64,000 nucleotides of DNA from positions 30,423 to 94,422 of the forward strand of contig NZ_QYTV02000009.1 of the NCBI RefSeq assembly GCF_003605385.1. The letters run 5' to 3'. Below the pieces are notes generated by a model. That model did not search any database. It had not been told where the DNA came from and saw only the letters and a list, made by a program, of their open reading frames with translations. This DNA is from Siminovitchia acidinfaciens. Its GTDB lineage: Bacteria; Bacillota; Bacilli; Bacillales; Bacillaceae_C. The position numbers and the translations under genes are program-made. This document shows positions 40,129-49,217 of the stretch, piece by piece; the first letter of the stretch is position 1; each line of letters starts with the position of its first letter.

Positions 40129-41811
40129 ATGATGGCAGTATTAGAAAAAGAGATAATCGCATCGATTCCAGGGACATACAATCTGGAAAACTATGATGAA
40201 CTACGACATACATTTTCATGGGATGACGCTGCAAAGGAACTAAGTTTTGCGAAGACCGGAAAGCTCAATGCTGCCTATGAAACGATCGACCGGCATGTTG
40301 ACGAAGGATATGGCAATAAGATTGCCCTTCATTACGTGAACGGCGATGAAAGACGCTTGCTCACATATCAAGCGGTAAAGGATAAAACAGATCATTACGC
40401 CAGAGTGTTAAAAAGTCACGGGGTTAAAAAGGGAGACAGGGTGTTTGTATTTCTTCCGAAAACTCCCGAATGTTACATTTCCATTTTGGCCATTATCAAG
40501 ATCGGTGCCATTGCGGGACCTTTGTTTGAAGCTTTTATGGAAGAAGCGGTCAAAGATCGGATCAATGACTGCAAGGGAACTGTACTGATTACAGACAACG
40601 AGATGGTCAAACGGGTTCCGCAAAAAGAAATCCCTTCACTTCACACGATTTTGGATGTCGAAGACATTGAAAATACAATTATTGATAGCAAAAAAGATTG
40701 TGACTTGGTCGAGTGGGTGGATCCGGAGGACGGAATGCTCATTCATTATACGAGCGGGTCGACAGGAAAACCTAAAGGTGTTTTGCATGCACATCGTGTC
40801 GTGAGCCACCATTATGTATCGGGCAAATGGGTGCTAGATGTGAAAGATGATGATGTTTATTGGTGCACGTCTCATCCTGGTTGGGTAACAGGGAGTGTGT
40901 ACGGTTTGTTTGCACCGTGGCTGAATCGGGCGACAATTGTCATTCAAGGAGGCCGGTTCAAAGCCGAAAACTGGTACCAGCTGATCCATGAATTGAAGGT
41001 AACGATTTGGTACAGCGCACCGACTGCTTTCCGGATGCTGCTTTCACAAGGCGAGGTTATAAAAAACTATGATCTATCTTCATTGCGCCATGTGCTAAGT
41101 GTCGGCGAACCTTTAAACCCTGAAGTGATCTACTGGGCATGGGAGCAGTTGGGCGTCCGCATCCATGACACATGGTGGATGACCGAAACCGGAGGACACT
41201 TGATCGTCAATTTACCGGCTGAAACGATTAAACCAGGCTCGATGGGACGTCCATTCCCTGGCATCACTGTCGGCATTTTGGATGAAAATGGACGGGAGCT
41301 GCCGCGGGGCTCTGTGGGGCAACTGGCGATTCGCACGCCGTGGCCTGGATTGATGAAGGAGATTTGGGGAAGCAAAGATAGATTTGATGCTTATTTTAAA
41401 TATGAAGGCTGGTACGTTTCCGGCGACCTGGCTTATCAGGATGAAGATGGCTATGTGTTTTTCCAAAGCCGCGATGATGACATGATCAACTCTGCTGGAG
41501 AACGGATTGGACCTTTTGAGGTGGAAAGCAAATTAATCGAGCATCCTGCGGTGGCAGAAGCAGGCGTAATCGGAAAGCCGGACCCTATTCGCGGTGAATT
41601 GGTGAAAGCATTCATCACGCTCAGACCAGGATTTACTGAATCAAAAGAGCTGCTCGAAGAAATCCGTGTATTTGTGAGAAACAACTTGGCTGCACATGCG
41701 GCACCAAGAGAAATCGAAGTGTTGGATGAATTGCCGAAAACAGTAATCAGCGGAAAAATTTTACGCAGGCAATTGAAAGAATTGGAGATTAATAGAACAA
41801 AGTCTAATTGA
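40129..41811 (+). CDS. Acetyl-CoA-synthetase-like AMP-forming acyl-CoA ligase
   Basis: An adenylate-forming enzyme very close in motif content to B. subtilis AcsA: YTSGSTGKPKG (P-loop), WCTSHPGWVTGSVYG, WYSAPTAFRML, DTWWMTETGG, GWYVSGDLAY, and the C-terminal lysine in SGKILRRQL. 560 residues, normal. Since it is embedded in a sulfur-source operon it may activate a carboxylic acid from a sulfur compound rather than serve as the housekeeping acetyl-CoA synthetase; this is inference. The ATG at 40129 or 40132 follows GGAGGTATAG. The next gene starts nearly at its stop. Confidence 0.88.
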   Translation: MMAVLEKEIIASIPGTYNLENYDELRHTFSWDDAAKELSFAKTGKLNAAYETIDRHVDEGYGNKIALHYVNGDERRLLTYQAVKDKTDHYARVLKSHGVKKGDRVFVFLPKTPECYISILAIIKIGAIAGPLFEAFMEEAVKDRINDCKGTVLITDNEMVKRVPQKEIPSLHTILDVEDIENTIIDSKKDCDLVEWVDPEDGMLIHYTSGSTGKPKGVLHAHRVVSHHYVSGKWVLDVKDDDVYWCTSHPGWVTGSVYGLFAPWLNRATIVIQGGRFKAENWYQLIHELKVTIWYSAPTAFRMLLSQGEVIKNYDLSSLRHVLSVGEPLNPEVIYWAWEQLGVRIHDTWWMTETGGHLIVNLPAETIKPGSMGRPFPGITVGILDENGRELPRGSVGQLAIRTPWPGLMKEIWGSKDRFDAYFKYEGWYVSGDLAYQDEDGYVFFQSRDDDMINSAGERIGPFEVESKLIEHPAVAEAGVIGKPDPIRGELVKAFITLRPGFTESKELLEEIRVFVRNNLAAHAAPREIEVLDELPKTVISGKILRRQLKELEINRTKSN

Positions 41812-41834
41812 TTCATGAATTGGAGGAGATTGGA

Positions 41835-42545
41835 TTGACAGTTTCGACATTAACTCAAAGTGAAATCGGTGGAATTCACGCGATTCCGGAACTTGCGCCC
41901 CAATGGAAGAAGTTGAACTTCGCGGAAATATTAAAAAGAAATGCAGCTTTTGTTTCTATCAGCCAGAATAAATGTCTATATGAGAGTGACGGAGCCTTGG
42001 GTCACGAAAATCACCGTGAGCGGGGGAGCTTGCCGGCAACAATCAAGACGTTAAAAGCTGCAAGGAAGGCAAGTAACTTTGTTTCGTTCAATTGGATTGG
42101 ATATAATATTTATCGTGAAAATGACCCGAAAAATATTTTCGATAAGGTCCAATATGAATCATGGACTGAAGGCTTGGATGTAACCGAAGAGAAGATTAAA
42201 TGGGACAATGAGTTGGTGGATGAATTGCAGGAACTGGTCGAGCCGGATGACCTCCAATTCCATGAATGTGCACTGCAAACAGCTTTTATCGGTACGCCTT
42301 TTCCTTTGGAATTAGCCAGAAAAAGAGTGGAAGTCATCGTATTTACAGGTGTCCATCTTGATTGGTGCATAGAAGGAAATGTCCGTCTGGCCCGTGACAA
42401 TGGTTATTTGCCGATTGTCATCGGGGATGCAACAGGTTGTGAAAAGCCTGAACAGGAAGCAGCTGCTATGGAGAGGATCAACAATATTTTTGCACCTGTC
42501 ATCTCTTCTGATGACTTTGTGAAATATCTAGAACAACCTATTTGA
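41835..42545 (+). CDS. Isochorismatase-fold cysteine hydrolase-like protein
   Basis: The C-terminal half has the nucleophile region of the isochorismatase/nicotinamidase superfamily (VIVFTGVHLDWCIEGNVRLARDNGYLPIVIGDATG, in parts), with Cys in DWCIEGN. The N-terminal first strand reads AAFVSISQNKCL, where the usual catalytic Asp (VIDMQN) appears to be Ile or Ser. The position of the usual Lys (before AFIGTPF) is also not Lys by eye. It could be a divergent enzyme or a non-catalytic member. The start TTG 41835 has GGAGGAG 6 bases before it. It belongs to the same operon as the CoA ligase. Confidence 0.7.
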   Translation: MTVSTLTQSEIGGIHAIPELAPQWKKLNFAEILKRNAAFVSISQNKCLYESDGALGHENHRERGSLPATIKTLKAARKASNFVSFNWIGYNIYRENDPKNIFDKVQYESWTEGLDVTEEKIKWDNELVDELQELVEPDDLQFHECALQTAFIGTPFPLELARKRVEVIVFTGVHLDWCIEGNVRLARDNGYLPIVIGDATGCEKPEQEAAAMERINNIFAPVISSDDFVKYLEQPI

Positions 42546-42561
42546 GAGGAGGCAATTTAGA

Positions 42562-43044
42562 ATGTTTGAGGTGAAAACATACTCCGGAAATAAACAGGAA
42601 GACTATCAATTGCTGCTCAAGCAATTAAAGGCCCTTTTGGACGGTGAAACGGACGAAACAGCTTTACTGGCCAATGCTTCTGCATTGTTGAATCAGTTCT
42701 TGGATAAAGTGAATTGGGTCGGCTTTTATGTCTGGAAAAATGATGAGCTTGTCCTAGGCCCGTTTCAGGGATTGCCGGCCTGCACACGTATTGCTTATGG
42801 GAAAGGCGTGTGTGGTACGGCTGTGAAAGAAAGGAAAACACAGCGCGTAGCTGATGTTCACCAGTTTCCGGGCCATATTGCTTGTGATGCGGCAAGCAAT
42901 TCGGAAATTGTGGTTCCTATTATTGTAAATGACGACATTTACGGAGTGTTAGATATCGATAGCCCAATCAAAGATCGTTTTGATGAAACAGATCAGAAAT
43001 ATATTGAAGAATTCGTAACGATCATTGAGGAGCAATTAAAATAA
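42562..43044 (+). CDS. Free methionine-(R)-sulfoxide reductase (GAF domain)
   Basis: A 160-residue single GAF-domain protein of the fRMsr/YtsP family that reduces free methionine-R-sulfoxide. The three characteristic cysteines are seen: Cys74 (LPACTRI), Cys84 (GKGVCGTA) and Cys108 (GHIACDAAS); LDIDSP is also conserved. It follows the isochorismatase-like gene by 16 bp with GAGAGGAGGC, so it is in the sulfur operon, a fitting place for a methionine-repair enzyme. A terminator follows. Confidence 0.92.
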   Translation: MFEVKTYSGNKQEDYQLLLKQLKALLDGETDETALLANASALLNQFLDKVNWVGFYVWKNDELVLGPFQGLPACTRIAYGKGVCGTAVKERKTQRVADVHQFPGHIACDAASNSEIVVPIIVNDDIYGVLDIDSPIKDRFDETDQKYIEEFVTIIEEQLK

Positions 43045-43077
43045 AATTATTAAACTAAGAGCTGACTAGACCACTAG

Positions 43078-43122
43078 AGGCACTTTGTTCCTTTACATTC
43101 ACGGAGCGAAGTGTCTTTTTTT
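43078..43122 (+). terminator. Terminator at the end of the sulfur operon
   Basis: The stem AGGCACTT / AAGTGTCT (one G-U pair) encloses a loop with further partial pairing (TTCC / GGAG) and is followed by a run of T. Confidence 0.85.
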
Positions 43123-43227
43123 ATTAAATTACTTTGTGAAAAGTGAGACAACTAACAATGGGTCTAAGAACACTATTTTCACGAAACCACAATATAACTT
43201 TTTTTCTTCGGAATTGAGGTGAATACG

Positions 43228-43515
43228 GTGAAAGGCGGAGCGTTTCCGAATAAGGAAATATTCAGTTTGCCAGATTTATACTTTTATAAGTGGTGTGATC
43301 TGAAGTATGGGATTAATCGCGGTATCTACAATACAATCGATGCGCTCCTGTACGAAAAAGGATATACAGATGTGTATGAACGAAGGTTTATTTTGACCCG
43401 ATTTCTAGCACATTCATTAAAGCAGGATCTATATGATGAAAAGGCAAATGCGATAAAGTTTGGAAGGGGAAACTTAACGATAAAAGTAACTGAGTTTGTG
43501 GACAGCCACGCCTAA
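43228..43515 (+). CDS. Small hypothetical protein
   Basis: A 95-residue protein without recognised family. It is rich in Tyr, Phe, Lys and Asp (FSLPDLYFYKWCDLKYG, YNTIDALLYEKGYTDVY), with one Cys and no membrane segment. The start is GTG 43228, with GAGGTG 7 bases upstream; a GTG 9 bases earlier overlaps the ribosome site. It precedes the flavin monooxygenase by 35 bp and may be in one transcript with it. Composition looks truly coding. Confidence 0.65.
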   Translation: MKGGAFPNKEIFSLPDLYFYKWCDLKYGINRGIYNTIDALLYEKGYTDVYERRFILTRFLAHSLKQDLYDEKANAIKFGRGNLTIKVTEFVDSHA

Positions 43516-43550
43516 TGAACTTATTAAGCATTTAAAGGAGAGGATACTTT

Positions 43551-44933
43551 ATGGCTAAAAAAAGAATATATCTTAATGCCTTCGAGATGAATTGCGTCGG
43601 ACATCAATCACCTGGTCTTTGGCGGCATCCGGAGGATCAAGCGGACAGATATAAAGACCTTGACTATTGGGTTGATCTTGCAAAAACCTTGGAAAAAGGA
43701 CGTTTTGACGGAATCTTTATTGCAGATGTCATCGGTATTTATGATGTGTATGGAGACGATAAGGCGACGACGCTCAGGGAAGCGACGCAGGTTCCCGTGA
43801 ATGATCCGATGATGCTTGTCTCGGCGATGGCCCATGCTACGGAACATCTCGGGTTTGGTATTACATGCTCTACTACATTTGAGCATCCATATCCATTTGC
43901 CCGGAGAATGTCCACGCTGGATCATTTGACAAAAGGGCGCATCGCGTGGAATATCGTCACTTCCTATTTGGAAAGCGGCACAAAAAATATTGATATCGGG
44001 GACAAATTCCAGCATAGCGAACGATATGCTATTGCCGATGAGTATCTGGAAGTCTGCTATAAATTATGGGAAGGCAGCTGGGAGGAAGATGCAGTCAAAA
44101 GAGACAAGGAAGGGGGCATCTTTACCGATCCGGATAAGGTGCATGGGATAGAACATCATGGAAAGTATTTTGATGTGCCTGGCATTCATTTATGCGAACC
44201 ATCCCCTCAAAGGACTCCTGTTTTATACCAGGCAGGCGGATCGCCAACCGGCAGGAAATTTGCGGCAAAGCACGCGGAATGCACCTTTGTCTCGGGACCT
44301 GCCAAAGGACCGATAGCCTCTTATGTCAAAAATTTGAGGGAGTTGGCTAAGAATGAGGGCAGAGATCCGCAAAGTGTAAAAATATTTGCCTTGATGACAC
44401 CGATTGTGGGCCGGACGGAAGAAGAAGCCTGGAGCAAATATGAAGAGCTGACGAAATATATTAGCTATGACGGAGCATTGGCGTTGGTAGGCGGCTGGAC
44501 TGGTCTCGACTTTTCCGGCTATCATCCTGATGACGAAATAGAATATATTGAAACAAACGCGATTAAATCATGGCTGAAAATGCTGACAGAATCGAAGCCT
44601 GAAAAAAAATGGACAGTCCGTGAGCTCGCAAATTTTGTAGGTGTAGGCGGGATGGGACCTGTTGCTGTTGGAACACCTGAACAAATTGCAGACACATTGG
44701 AAGAGTGGGTTGAGGAAACGGATATAGACGGCTTTAATCTAGCCTATGCCCTGGCACCCGGAACTTTCGAGGATTTTGTTGAGCTTGTCACCCCGGAATT
44801 GCAAAAACGCGGGTTGTTGAAAAAGGAATACACGGAAGGAACCTTCCGAGAGAAACTATTCAGTGAAGGGAACTCAAGGTTGCCTGAGGAACATCCGGGA
44901 TCAAGATACCGCAGATCACTGTTGCATGTATAA
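43551..44933 (+). CDS. FMN-dependent monooxygenase, NtaA/SnaA/DszA family
   Basis: A bacterial luciferase-like (LLM) flavin monooxygenase of 460 residues, normal length for this group. NtaA/DszA family features are LNAFEMNCVGHQSPGLWRHP, ADVIGIYDVYG, GITCSTTFEHPYPFARRMSTLDHLTKGRIAWNIVTSYL (in parts) and YQAGGSPTGRKFAAKHAE. Enzymes of this family oxidise organosulfur compounds or amino-polycarboxylates with FMNH2 from a partner reductase. Location next to the sulfonate-type importer and SAM-controlled genes suggests a desulfurisation role, but no FMN reductase is seen in the window. The ribosome site is AAAGGAGAGG. Confidence 0.9.
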   Translation: MAKKRIYLNAFEMNCVGHQSPGLWRHPEDQADRYKDLDYWVDLAKTLEKGRFDGIFIADVIGIYDVYGDDKATTLREATQVPVNDPMMLVSAMAHATEHLGFGITCSTTFEHPYPFARRMSTLDHLTKGRIAWNIVTSYLESGTKNIDIGDKFQHSERYAIADEYLEVCYKLWEGSWEEDAVKRDKEGGIFTDPDKVHGIEHHGKYFDVPGIHLCEPSPQRTPVLYQAGGSPTGRKFAAKHAECTFVSGPAKGPIASYVKNLRELAKNEGRDPQSVKIFALMTPIVGRTEEEAWSKYEELTKYISYDGALALVGGWTGLDFSGYHPDDEIEYIETNAIKSWLKMLTESKPEKKWTVRELANFVGVGGMGPVAVGTPEQIADTLEEWVEETDIDGFNLAYALAPGTFEDFVELVTPELQKRGLLKKEYTEGTFREKLFSEGNSRLPEEHPGSRYRRSLLHV

Positions 44934-44978
44934 CTCGAACATGGGCAAATGAGGCAATCTAAAAAGCCCAATAAAAAT

Positions 44979-45024
44979 AAAGCAGATGGAACGGTTGATG
45001 AACTCATTCTTCCATCTGCTTTGT
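44979..45024. terminator. Terminator after the monooxygenase gene
   Basis: A perfect 12-bp stem (AAAGCAGATGGA / TCCATCTGCTTT) with a 20-base loop, flanked by A-rich and T-rich sequence, so it could work in both directions. Confidence 0.85.
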
Positions 45025-45043
45025 TAGTAGAATCACTCCCGTG

Positions 45044-45510
45044 TTATTCGTCTCCGTTCAGGCTGGAAATCAGATGAAACGGTCACGAATCTGGTTTATT
45101 CGTTCCCGTTCAGGATGGAAATCAGATGAAATGGTCATGAATCTGGTTTATTCGTTCCCGTTCAGGATGGAAAACAGGATGAAACGGTCACGAATCTGGT
45201 CTATTCGTCCCCGTTCAAGCTGGAATTCAGGTGAAACGGTCACGAATCTGGTTTATTCGTTCCCGTTCAGGCTGGAATTCAGGTGAAACGGTCACGAATC
45301 TGGTTTATTCGTTCCCGTTCAGGCTGGAAATCAGATGAAACGGTCACGAATCTGGTTTATTCGTTCCCGTTCAGGCTGGAATTCAGGTGAAACGGTCACG
45401 AATCTGGTTTATTCGTCTCCGTTCAGGCTGGAAATCAGATGAAACGGTCACGAATCTGGTTTATTCGTCCCCGTTCAGGCTGAAAATCAGATGAAATGGT
45501 CACGAATCCG
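45044..45510. repeat. 52-bp tandem repeat array, about 9 copies
   Basis: Units start at 45044, 45096, 45148, 45201, 45253, 45305, 45357, 45409 and 45461. All are 52 bases long except the third, which is 53. Each contains ATTCGT, CCGTTCAGG, a GATGAAACGGTCACGAATC-like core and TCTGGT. The last unit is truncated at about 45508. Point differences among copies cluster in GGAAATCAGATG / GGAATTCAGGTG variants. There are no unique spacers, so it is not a CRISPR array, and no translated frame looks like a protein. Confidence 0.93.
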
Positions 45511-45569
45511 TGCAATGCATTTGTTGACACTTTCTGGAATTTATCGGCATAGGAATTAGGCAGCCCTTT

Positions 45570-46706
45570 CTAAGAAGGTTTCAGCACGACTTTGATACAT
45601 TCATCCTCATGATCATTGAATATTTGATAGCCATGCGAAGCCTCATCAAGCGGCAGTTTGTGCGTAATGATTTCCGACGGGTCGAATTGTTCATTGATGA
45701 TTTTGTCGTACAGCTCCGGCATGAAGTGAACGACGGGCGCCTGGCCCATTTTCAATGAGATATTTCTGGAAAAAAGATCACCTAATGGAAACATGTTATA
45801 GTTCATTCCGTAGACCCCTGTCAGCTGAATCGTGCCAAACTTGCGGACAGCCTTCGTGGAAATTTGAATGGCGCTCATTGTCCCGCCTTGCAGCATCAGT
45901 TTTTGTCCCACTTTTTCAAGTGGTGACTTTTTCCCATCCATCCCGACACAATCGATGACAACGTCGGCACCACCCTTGGTCAGTTCCTTCAATTCCAGCC
46001 CCATGTCATCATGCTGTGTAAAATCGAAAGTCTCCACATGATTCATGTTTTTAGCATGTTGCAGCCTGTAACCGACATGGTCAACAGCAATGACCCTTCC
46101 GGCTCCTTCCATCCATGCGAATTTCTGTGCCATTAAACCAACGGGACCGCATCCTAATATGACAACCGTATCCCCTTTTTTTACTCCCGCATTTTTCACG
46201 CTCCAATAAGCAGTTGGCAGCACATCTGATAAAAAGAGTAGAGATTCGTCTTCCAGTTCGCATGATTCGGGCACGACAAAGGGAAGAAAGTTACCAAAAG
46301 GCACGCGCATTAATTCCGCTTGCCCACCTGCATAATCACCGAACCACTCAGAGTAGCCAAAATAGCCGCCCGTATCTTCCAAATCATTGGCGTTATCACA
46401 TTGGCTTTCCATATCATTTTTACAATAAAAACAAGTTCCGCAGGCAACTGTAAACGGAATGATCACCCGGTCCCCTTTTTTCACCTTTGTTACCTCAGGA
46501 CCAATCTCTTCAACAATCCCCATTGGTTCATGCCCTACGATATAATCATCCCTCAGCTTAATGTTCCCCAGGTAAAGATGGAGATCCGACCCGCAAATTG
46601 CTGTGGACGTTATCCGCACGATAATATCGTCGGGCCGTTCTATCTTGGGGTCATTCACATTTTTGACTTCCATGTGTTTAACACCCTGGTAAGTGACTGC
46701 TTTCAC
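45570..46706 (-). CDS. Zinc-dependent alcohol dehydrogenase (formaldehyde-dehydrogenase-like)
   Basis: A medium-chain dehydrogenase of 378 residues. Catalytic zinc: ICGSDLH and GHEPMG; structural zinc: the four cysteines in CGTCFYCKNDMESQC; NAD-binding Rossmann loop LGCGPVGLM. The closest type is the glutathione-independent formaldehyde dehydrogenase/threonine-dehydrogenase-like branch. The GTG at 46706 (MKAVTYQGV) follows AAAAGAGGTGAACCGA and is preferred over an ATG 27 bases upstream. A single-gene unit; the substrate is not known. Confidence 0.9.
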   Translation of the reverse strand: MKAVTYQGVKHMEVKNVNDPKIERPDDIIVRITSTAICGSDLHLYLGNIKLRDDYIVGHEPMGIVEEIGPEVTKVKKGDRVIIPFTVACGTCFYCKNDMESQCDNANDLEDTGGYFGYSEWFGDYAGGQAELMRVPFGNFLPFVVPESCELEDESLLFLSDVLPTAYWSVKNAGVKKGDTVVILGCGPVGLMAQKFAWMEGAGRVIAVDHVGYRLQHAKNMNHVETFDFTQHDDMGLELKELTKGGADVVIDCVGMDGKKSPLEKVGQKLMLQGGTMSAIQISTKAVRKFGTIQLTGVYGMNYNMFPLGDLFSRNISLKMGQAPVVHFMPELYDKIINEQFDPSEIITHKLPLDEASHGYQIFNDHEDECIKVVLKPS

Positions 46707-46825
46707 TCGGTTCACCTCTTTTTTAATAATCAATATTTAGGATGCCCAGATAGAAAAGGAACATGTTAATGAATGCATGATTCAATTGCCGGTGCAAACA
46801 ATATTTAATGATTGGAGATGATGAA

Positions 46826-47417
46826 ATGAACCTATTTTGGCAGCCGCTCGTGATTCTGATAGCAGGGTTATTTTTGCTGAAACTGAGTGGAAGAAAATCG
46901 ATCGCCCAAATGACTATGCCGCAGCTGATCGTTATGCTTTCGTTAGGAACGCTTTTAGTCCAGCCCATTGCCCAAAAAGGGGTTGGGCGCACATTGGTGG
47001 TCGTTGGAGTATTCATCGTTACTTTACTACTATTGGAATATATACAGGTGAAATCAAACGGGGGCCGAAAAATTTTTTACAGGAAAGTCCAAAATAGTAA
47101 TTCAAAACGGAAAGTTGGATGTAGCTGAACTCAGAAAACTCAGGATGACCGTCGATCAATTGGAGATGCGGTTGAGAACAAGCGGCATCAGCAACATGGA
47201 CGACATAAAAACAGCAACGATTGAACCGAACGGCGAACTTGGAGATGAATTAAAAGACGATGCCAAGCCGCTGACAAAGAAAGAATTTAAAAAACTGATG
47301 GACGAGTATATGCTAGGTGTGAATAAGTATCAACCGGAATCTAAAGCGGAAAATGCCTCGAATGTATTTGCTGAGATTAAGGGGAATCACGGCAATCACC
47401 CGAAATATTTGCAATAG
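46826..47417 (+). pseudogene. DUF421 (YetF-like) membrane protein gene with frameshift
   Basis: The first part (46826 to about 47064) encodes the N-terminal membrane half (MNLFWQPLVILIAGLFLL, SGRKSIAQMTMPQLIVMLSLGT, then a hydrophobic stretch). The second part, in another frame, encodes the soluble half (KSKIVIQNGKLDVAELRKL, RMTVDQLEMRLRTSGI, IEPNGELG). Removing one G from the GGGGG run at 47060-47064 restores a continuous protein of about 197 residues. So this is either a recent pseudogene or a base-calling error. The start ATG 46826 follows GGAGATGATGA. Confidence 0.85.
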
Positions 47418-47432
47418 GGGAATTAAAAGTAA

Positions 47433-47465
47433 AAGACCACCCACAGACTTAATGGGTGGTCCCGC
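47433..47465. terminator. Hairpin between convergent DUF421 and YitT genes
   Basis: A perfect 9-bp stem (GACCACCCA / TGGGTGGTC) with a 9-base loop, between two convergent genes. It has A-rich sequence to the left but no T-run to the right, so it mainly serves the minus strand. Confidence 0.7.
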
Positions 47466-48359
47466 TCAGTGAATTTGCTTTTTCCTTGTACGCCCGCCGC
47501 GAACTTCAGAAATATTTCCGATCGCAAGGAAAGCCTTGGGATCATGTTCATCGACGATGGATTTCAACTTGGATTCTTCCAGTCGCGTGATGACGCAAAA
47601 AATGACTGCCTTATTGTCGCCGGTAAATGCCCCTTCACCGTTTAGATAGGTTACTCCCCGTCCAAGTCTGGCAATGATTGAATCACCAATTTCAGTGGCC
47701 TTATCACTGATAATCCAAACCGATTTCGACTCATTAAAGCCTTCAACAACCAAATCAATCACTTTGGAAGCAATATAATAGGTGATAATTGAATACATGG
47801 CGCGGTCCCAGCTGAAGATGAAGCCGGCAGTGGCGAAAATAAAGAAGTTGAAAAACATAATTACCTCGCCAACAGAAAACGGAAGTTTATTACTCATCAA
47901 AATTGAAAGAACTTCGGTGCCGTCTAAAGAGCCACCGGCCCGAATAACAATGCCGACACCCATACCGAGAATGATTCCGCCGAACACAGTATCAAGCAAT
48001 AAATCATCTGTTACAATGAGTGCATCATGCAAGAGTACTGAGGTTAAAGATAATATAAAAATTCCGAAAAGGGTGGTTATTGCAAAAGTCTTGCCTATTT
48101 GTTTATAGCCGAGGTAAACGAAAGGAAGGTTGAGCAAAAACAGGATAAACCCGACTCTCCAACCGGTTAAATAGCTGATTATAATGGAGATGCCGGTAAT
48201 GCCGCCGTCCAAAATATTATTTGGAATTAAAAAGAGTTCAAGTGAAACAGCCATTAGCATGGCACCAATAGTCACAAAAAAGAGCCTGAAGATTATCGCT
48301 TTTTTTGTTAACTTCCTATGCTTTACGGCCGCCAAAGCAGGATCTTGAGGCACTTTCAT
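47466..48359 (-). CDS. YitT-family membrane protein
   Basis: An integral membrane protein of 297 residues with YitT/DUF161 helices (AMLMAVSLELFLIPNNILDGGITGIS, WRVGFILFLLNLPFVYLGYK, GGIILGMGVGIVIRAGGSLDGTE in pieces) and a C-terminal soluble DUF2179 domain (YLNGEGAFTGDNKAVIFCVITRLE, LAIGNISEVRGG in part). The function of the family is unknown, although membrane transport is suspected. The start ATG 48359 has AGGAAGG just before it; ATG 48383 would add eight residues but has no ribosome site. Confidence 0.9.
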   Translation of the reverse strand: MKVPQDPALAAVKHRKLTKKAIIFRLFFVTIGAMLMAVSLELFLIPNNILDGGITGISIIISYLTGWRVGFILFLLNLPFVYLGYKQIGKTFAITTLFGIFILSLTSVLLHDALIVTDDLLLDTVFGGIILGMGVGIVIRAGGSLDGTEVLSILMSNKLPFSVGEVIMFFNFFIFATAGFIFSWDRAMYSIITYYIASKVIDLVVEGFNESKSVWIISDKATEIGDSIIARLGRGVTYLNGEGAFTGDNKAVIFCVITRLEESKLKSIVDEHDPKAFLAIGNISEVRGGRTRKKQIH

Positions 48360-48383
48360 CAACCTTCCTGTAGGGTTTGGCAT

Positions 48384-48662
48384 AGTGGGTGGTTGTCACT
48401 TTAACTAATCTATCACAAGAGCAACCCAAAACGCTGTAATTAATTTTGTATGATTTATTGAAAAAAAACAACTAATTGGGATACTATTCTTGATGAGAAC
48501 TTTGTCTACGTATGCAATCGCTCAAAACTTAAGGAAATGAAAGTTTAAGTACATCTAGGACTCGACTAATTATAATCTCCCGTAAATGGAATTATAATCT
48601 CTTTTATGTTCATGCGAAAAAGTAATAATATTTCCGCCCCTCTGTTATAAAGCTTTGCAGAA
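48384..48662. other. Intergenic region, no gene seen
   Basis: AT-rich. The only structure I see is a short direct repeat of AATTATAATCTC (around 48568 and 48591). It probably contains the YitT promoter on the minus strand; no clear boxes. Confidence 0.4.
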
Positions 48663-48663
48663 A

Positions 48664-48695
48664 TAAAAAATGCTTCCATAGAGGAAGCATCAATT
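48664..48695 (-). terminator. Terminator of the FMN-fold protein gene
   Basis: On the minus strand ATGCTTCCT pairs with AGGAAGCAT-type sequence (loop of about 4) and a T-run follows (TTTTTTATT). It overlaps the last codons of the gene. Confidence 0.75.
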
Positions 48696-49109
48696 AAAGT
48701 CTACAATTTGAGGATCTGTTCCGTTTTTGTTCATCACCCTGATTTGTTCCGGCTCAATTTTGAGAAGCATATAATCAGGATCATCCGGACCGTCAAAGTA
48801 CGAAGAAAATTCCTCTCGCCACATCTCATCCTTCATCCCCCTAGCTTCGGATACCTTCCCTTCTATTTCCAAATATTCATCTCCAAAGCCTTCACCTTCG
48901 TAGCCTAGTATAATGTGAGTATTCGGATTGGATTCGATATCATCAACCTTGTGTGTATTCTTGCTTGTCGGTGTGTAAAGGGTGAACTCATCATTGAAAA
49001 ACGTCATATACCGGGAGTGCGGCTTGTTGCTTTTAACGGTGGCCATTGTCCCGACTCGACTATCGTTAAGGATTTCCAAGGCCGCTTCTTTGGCTTGCTT
49101 TTTATTCAT
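48690..49109 (-). CDS. Pyridoxamine-5'-phosphate-oxidase-like (general stress protein 26) family protein
   Basis: A 139-residue split-barrel flavin-fold protein (RVGTMATVKSNKPHSRYMTFF, FTLYTPTSKNTHKVDDIESNP in part, VSEARGMKDEMWREEFSSYF in part). It resembles B. subtilis YdaG/general stress protein 26. The start ATG 49109 follows AAAGGAGCTGGATAAT; an upstream in-frame ATG overlaps no ribosome site. Enzymatic activity not known; it may bind FMN or a related cofactor. Confidence 0.82.
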   Translation of the reverse strand: MNKKQAKEAALEILNDSRVGTMATVKSNKPHSRYMTFFNDEFTLYTPTSKNTHKVDDIESNPNTHIILGYEGEGFGDEYLEIEGKVSEARGMKDEMWREEFSSYFDGPDDPDYMLLKIEPEQIRVMNKNGTDPQIVDFN

Positions 49110-49177
49110 ATTATCCAGCTCCTTTAAAAGAAATTTTCTCATTCATTAATATTCCTTAAAGAGACGAAAATAAACAA

Positions 49178-49207
49178 AAAAGCCGGCCCTATCAGGCAAG
49201 GCCGGTC
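49178..49207 (-). terminator. Terminator of the DUF3243 gene
   Basis: Minus-strand stem ACCGGCC / GGCCGGC with an 11-base loop, followed by TTTTTTGTTT. Confidence 0.85.
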
Positions 49208-49217
49208 CTCAAGACTT

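Noticed and set aside
45041-45286. 82-codon frame inside the 52-bp repeats
   Set aside because: Its translation simply follows the repeat; no ribosome site and it is not conserved as protein-like sequence.
45044-45510. Possible CRISPR array
   Set aside because: Units are contiguous with no unique spacers, and there are no cas genes in the window.
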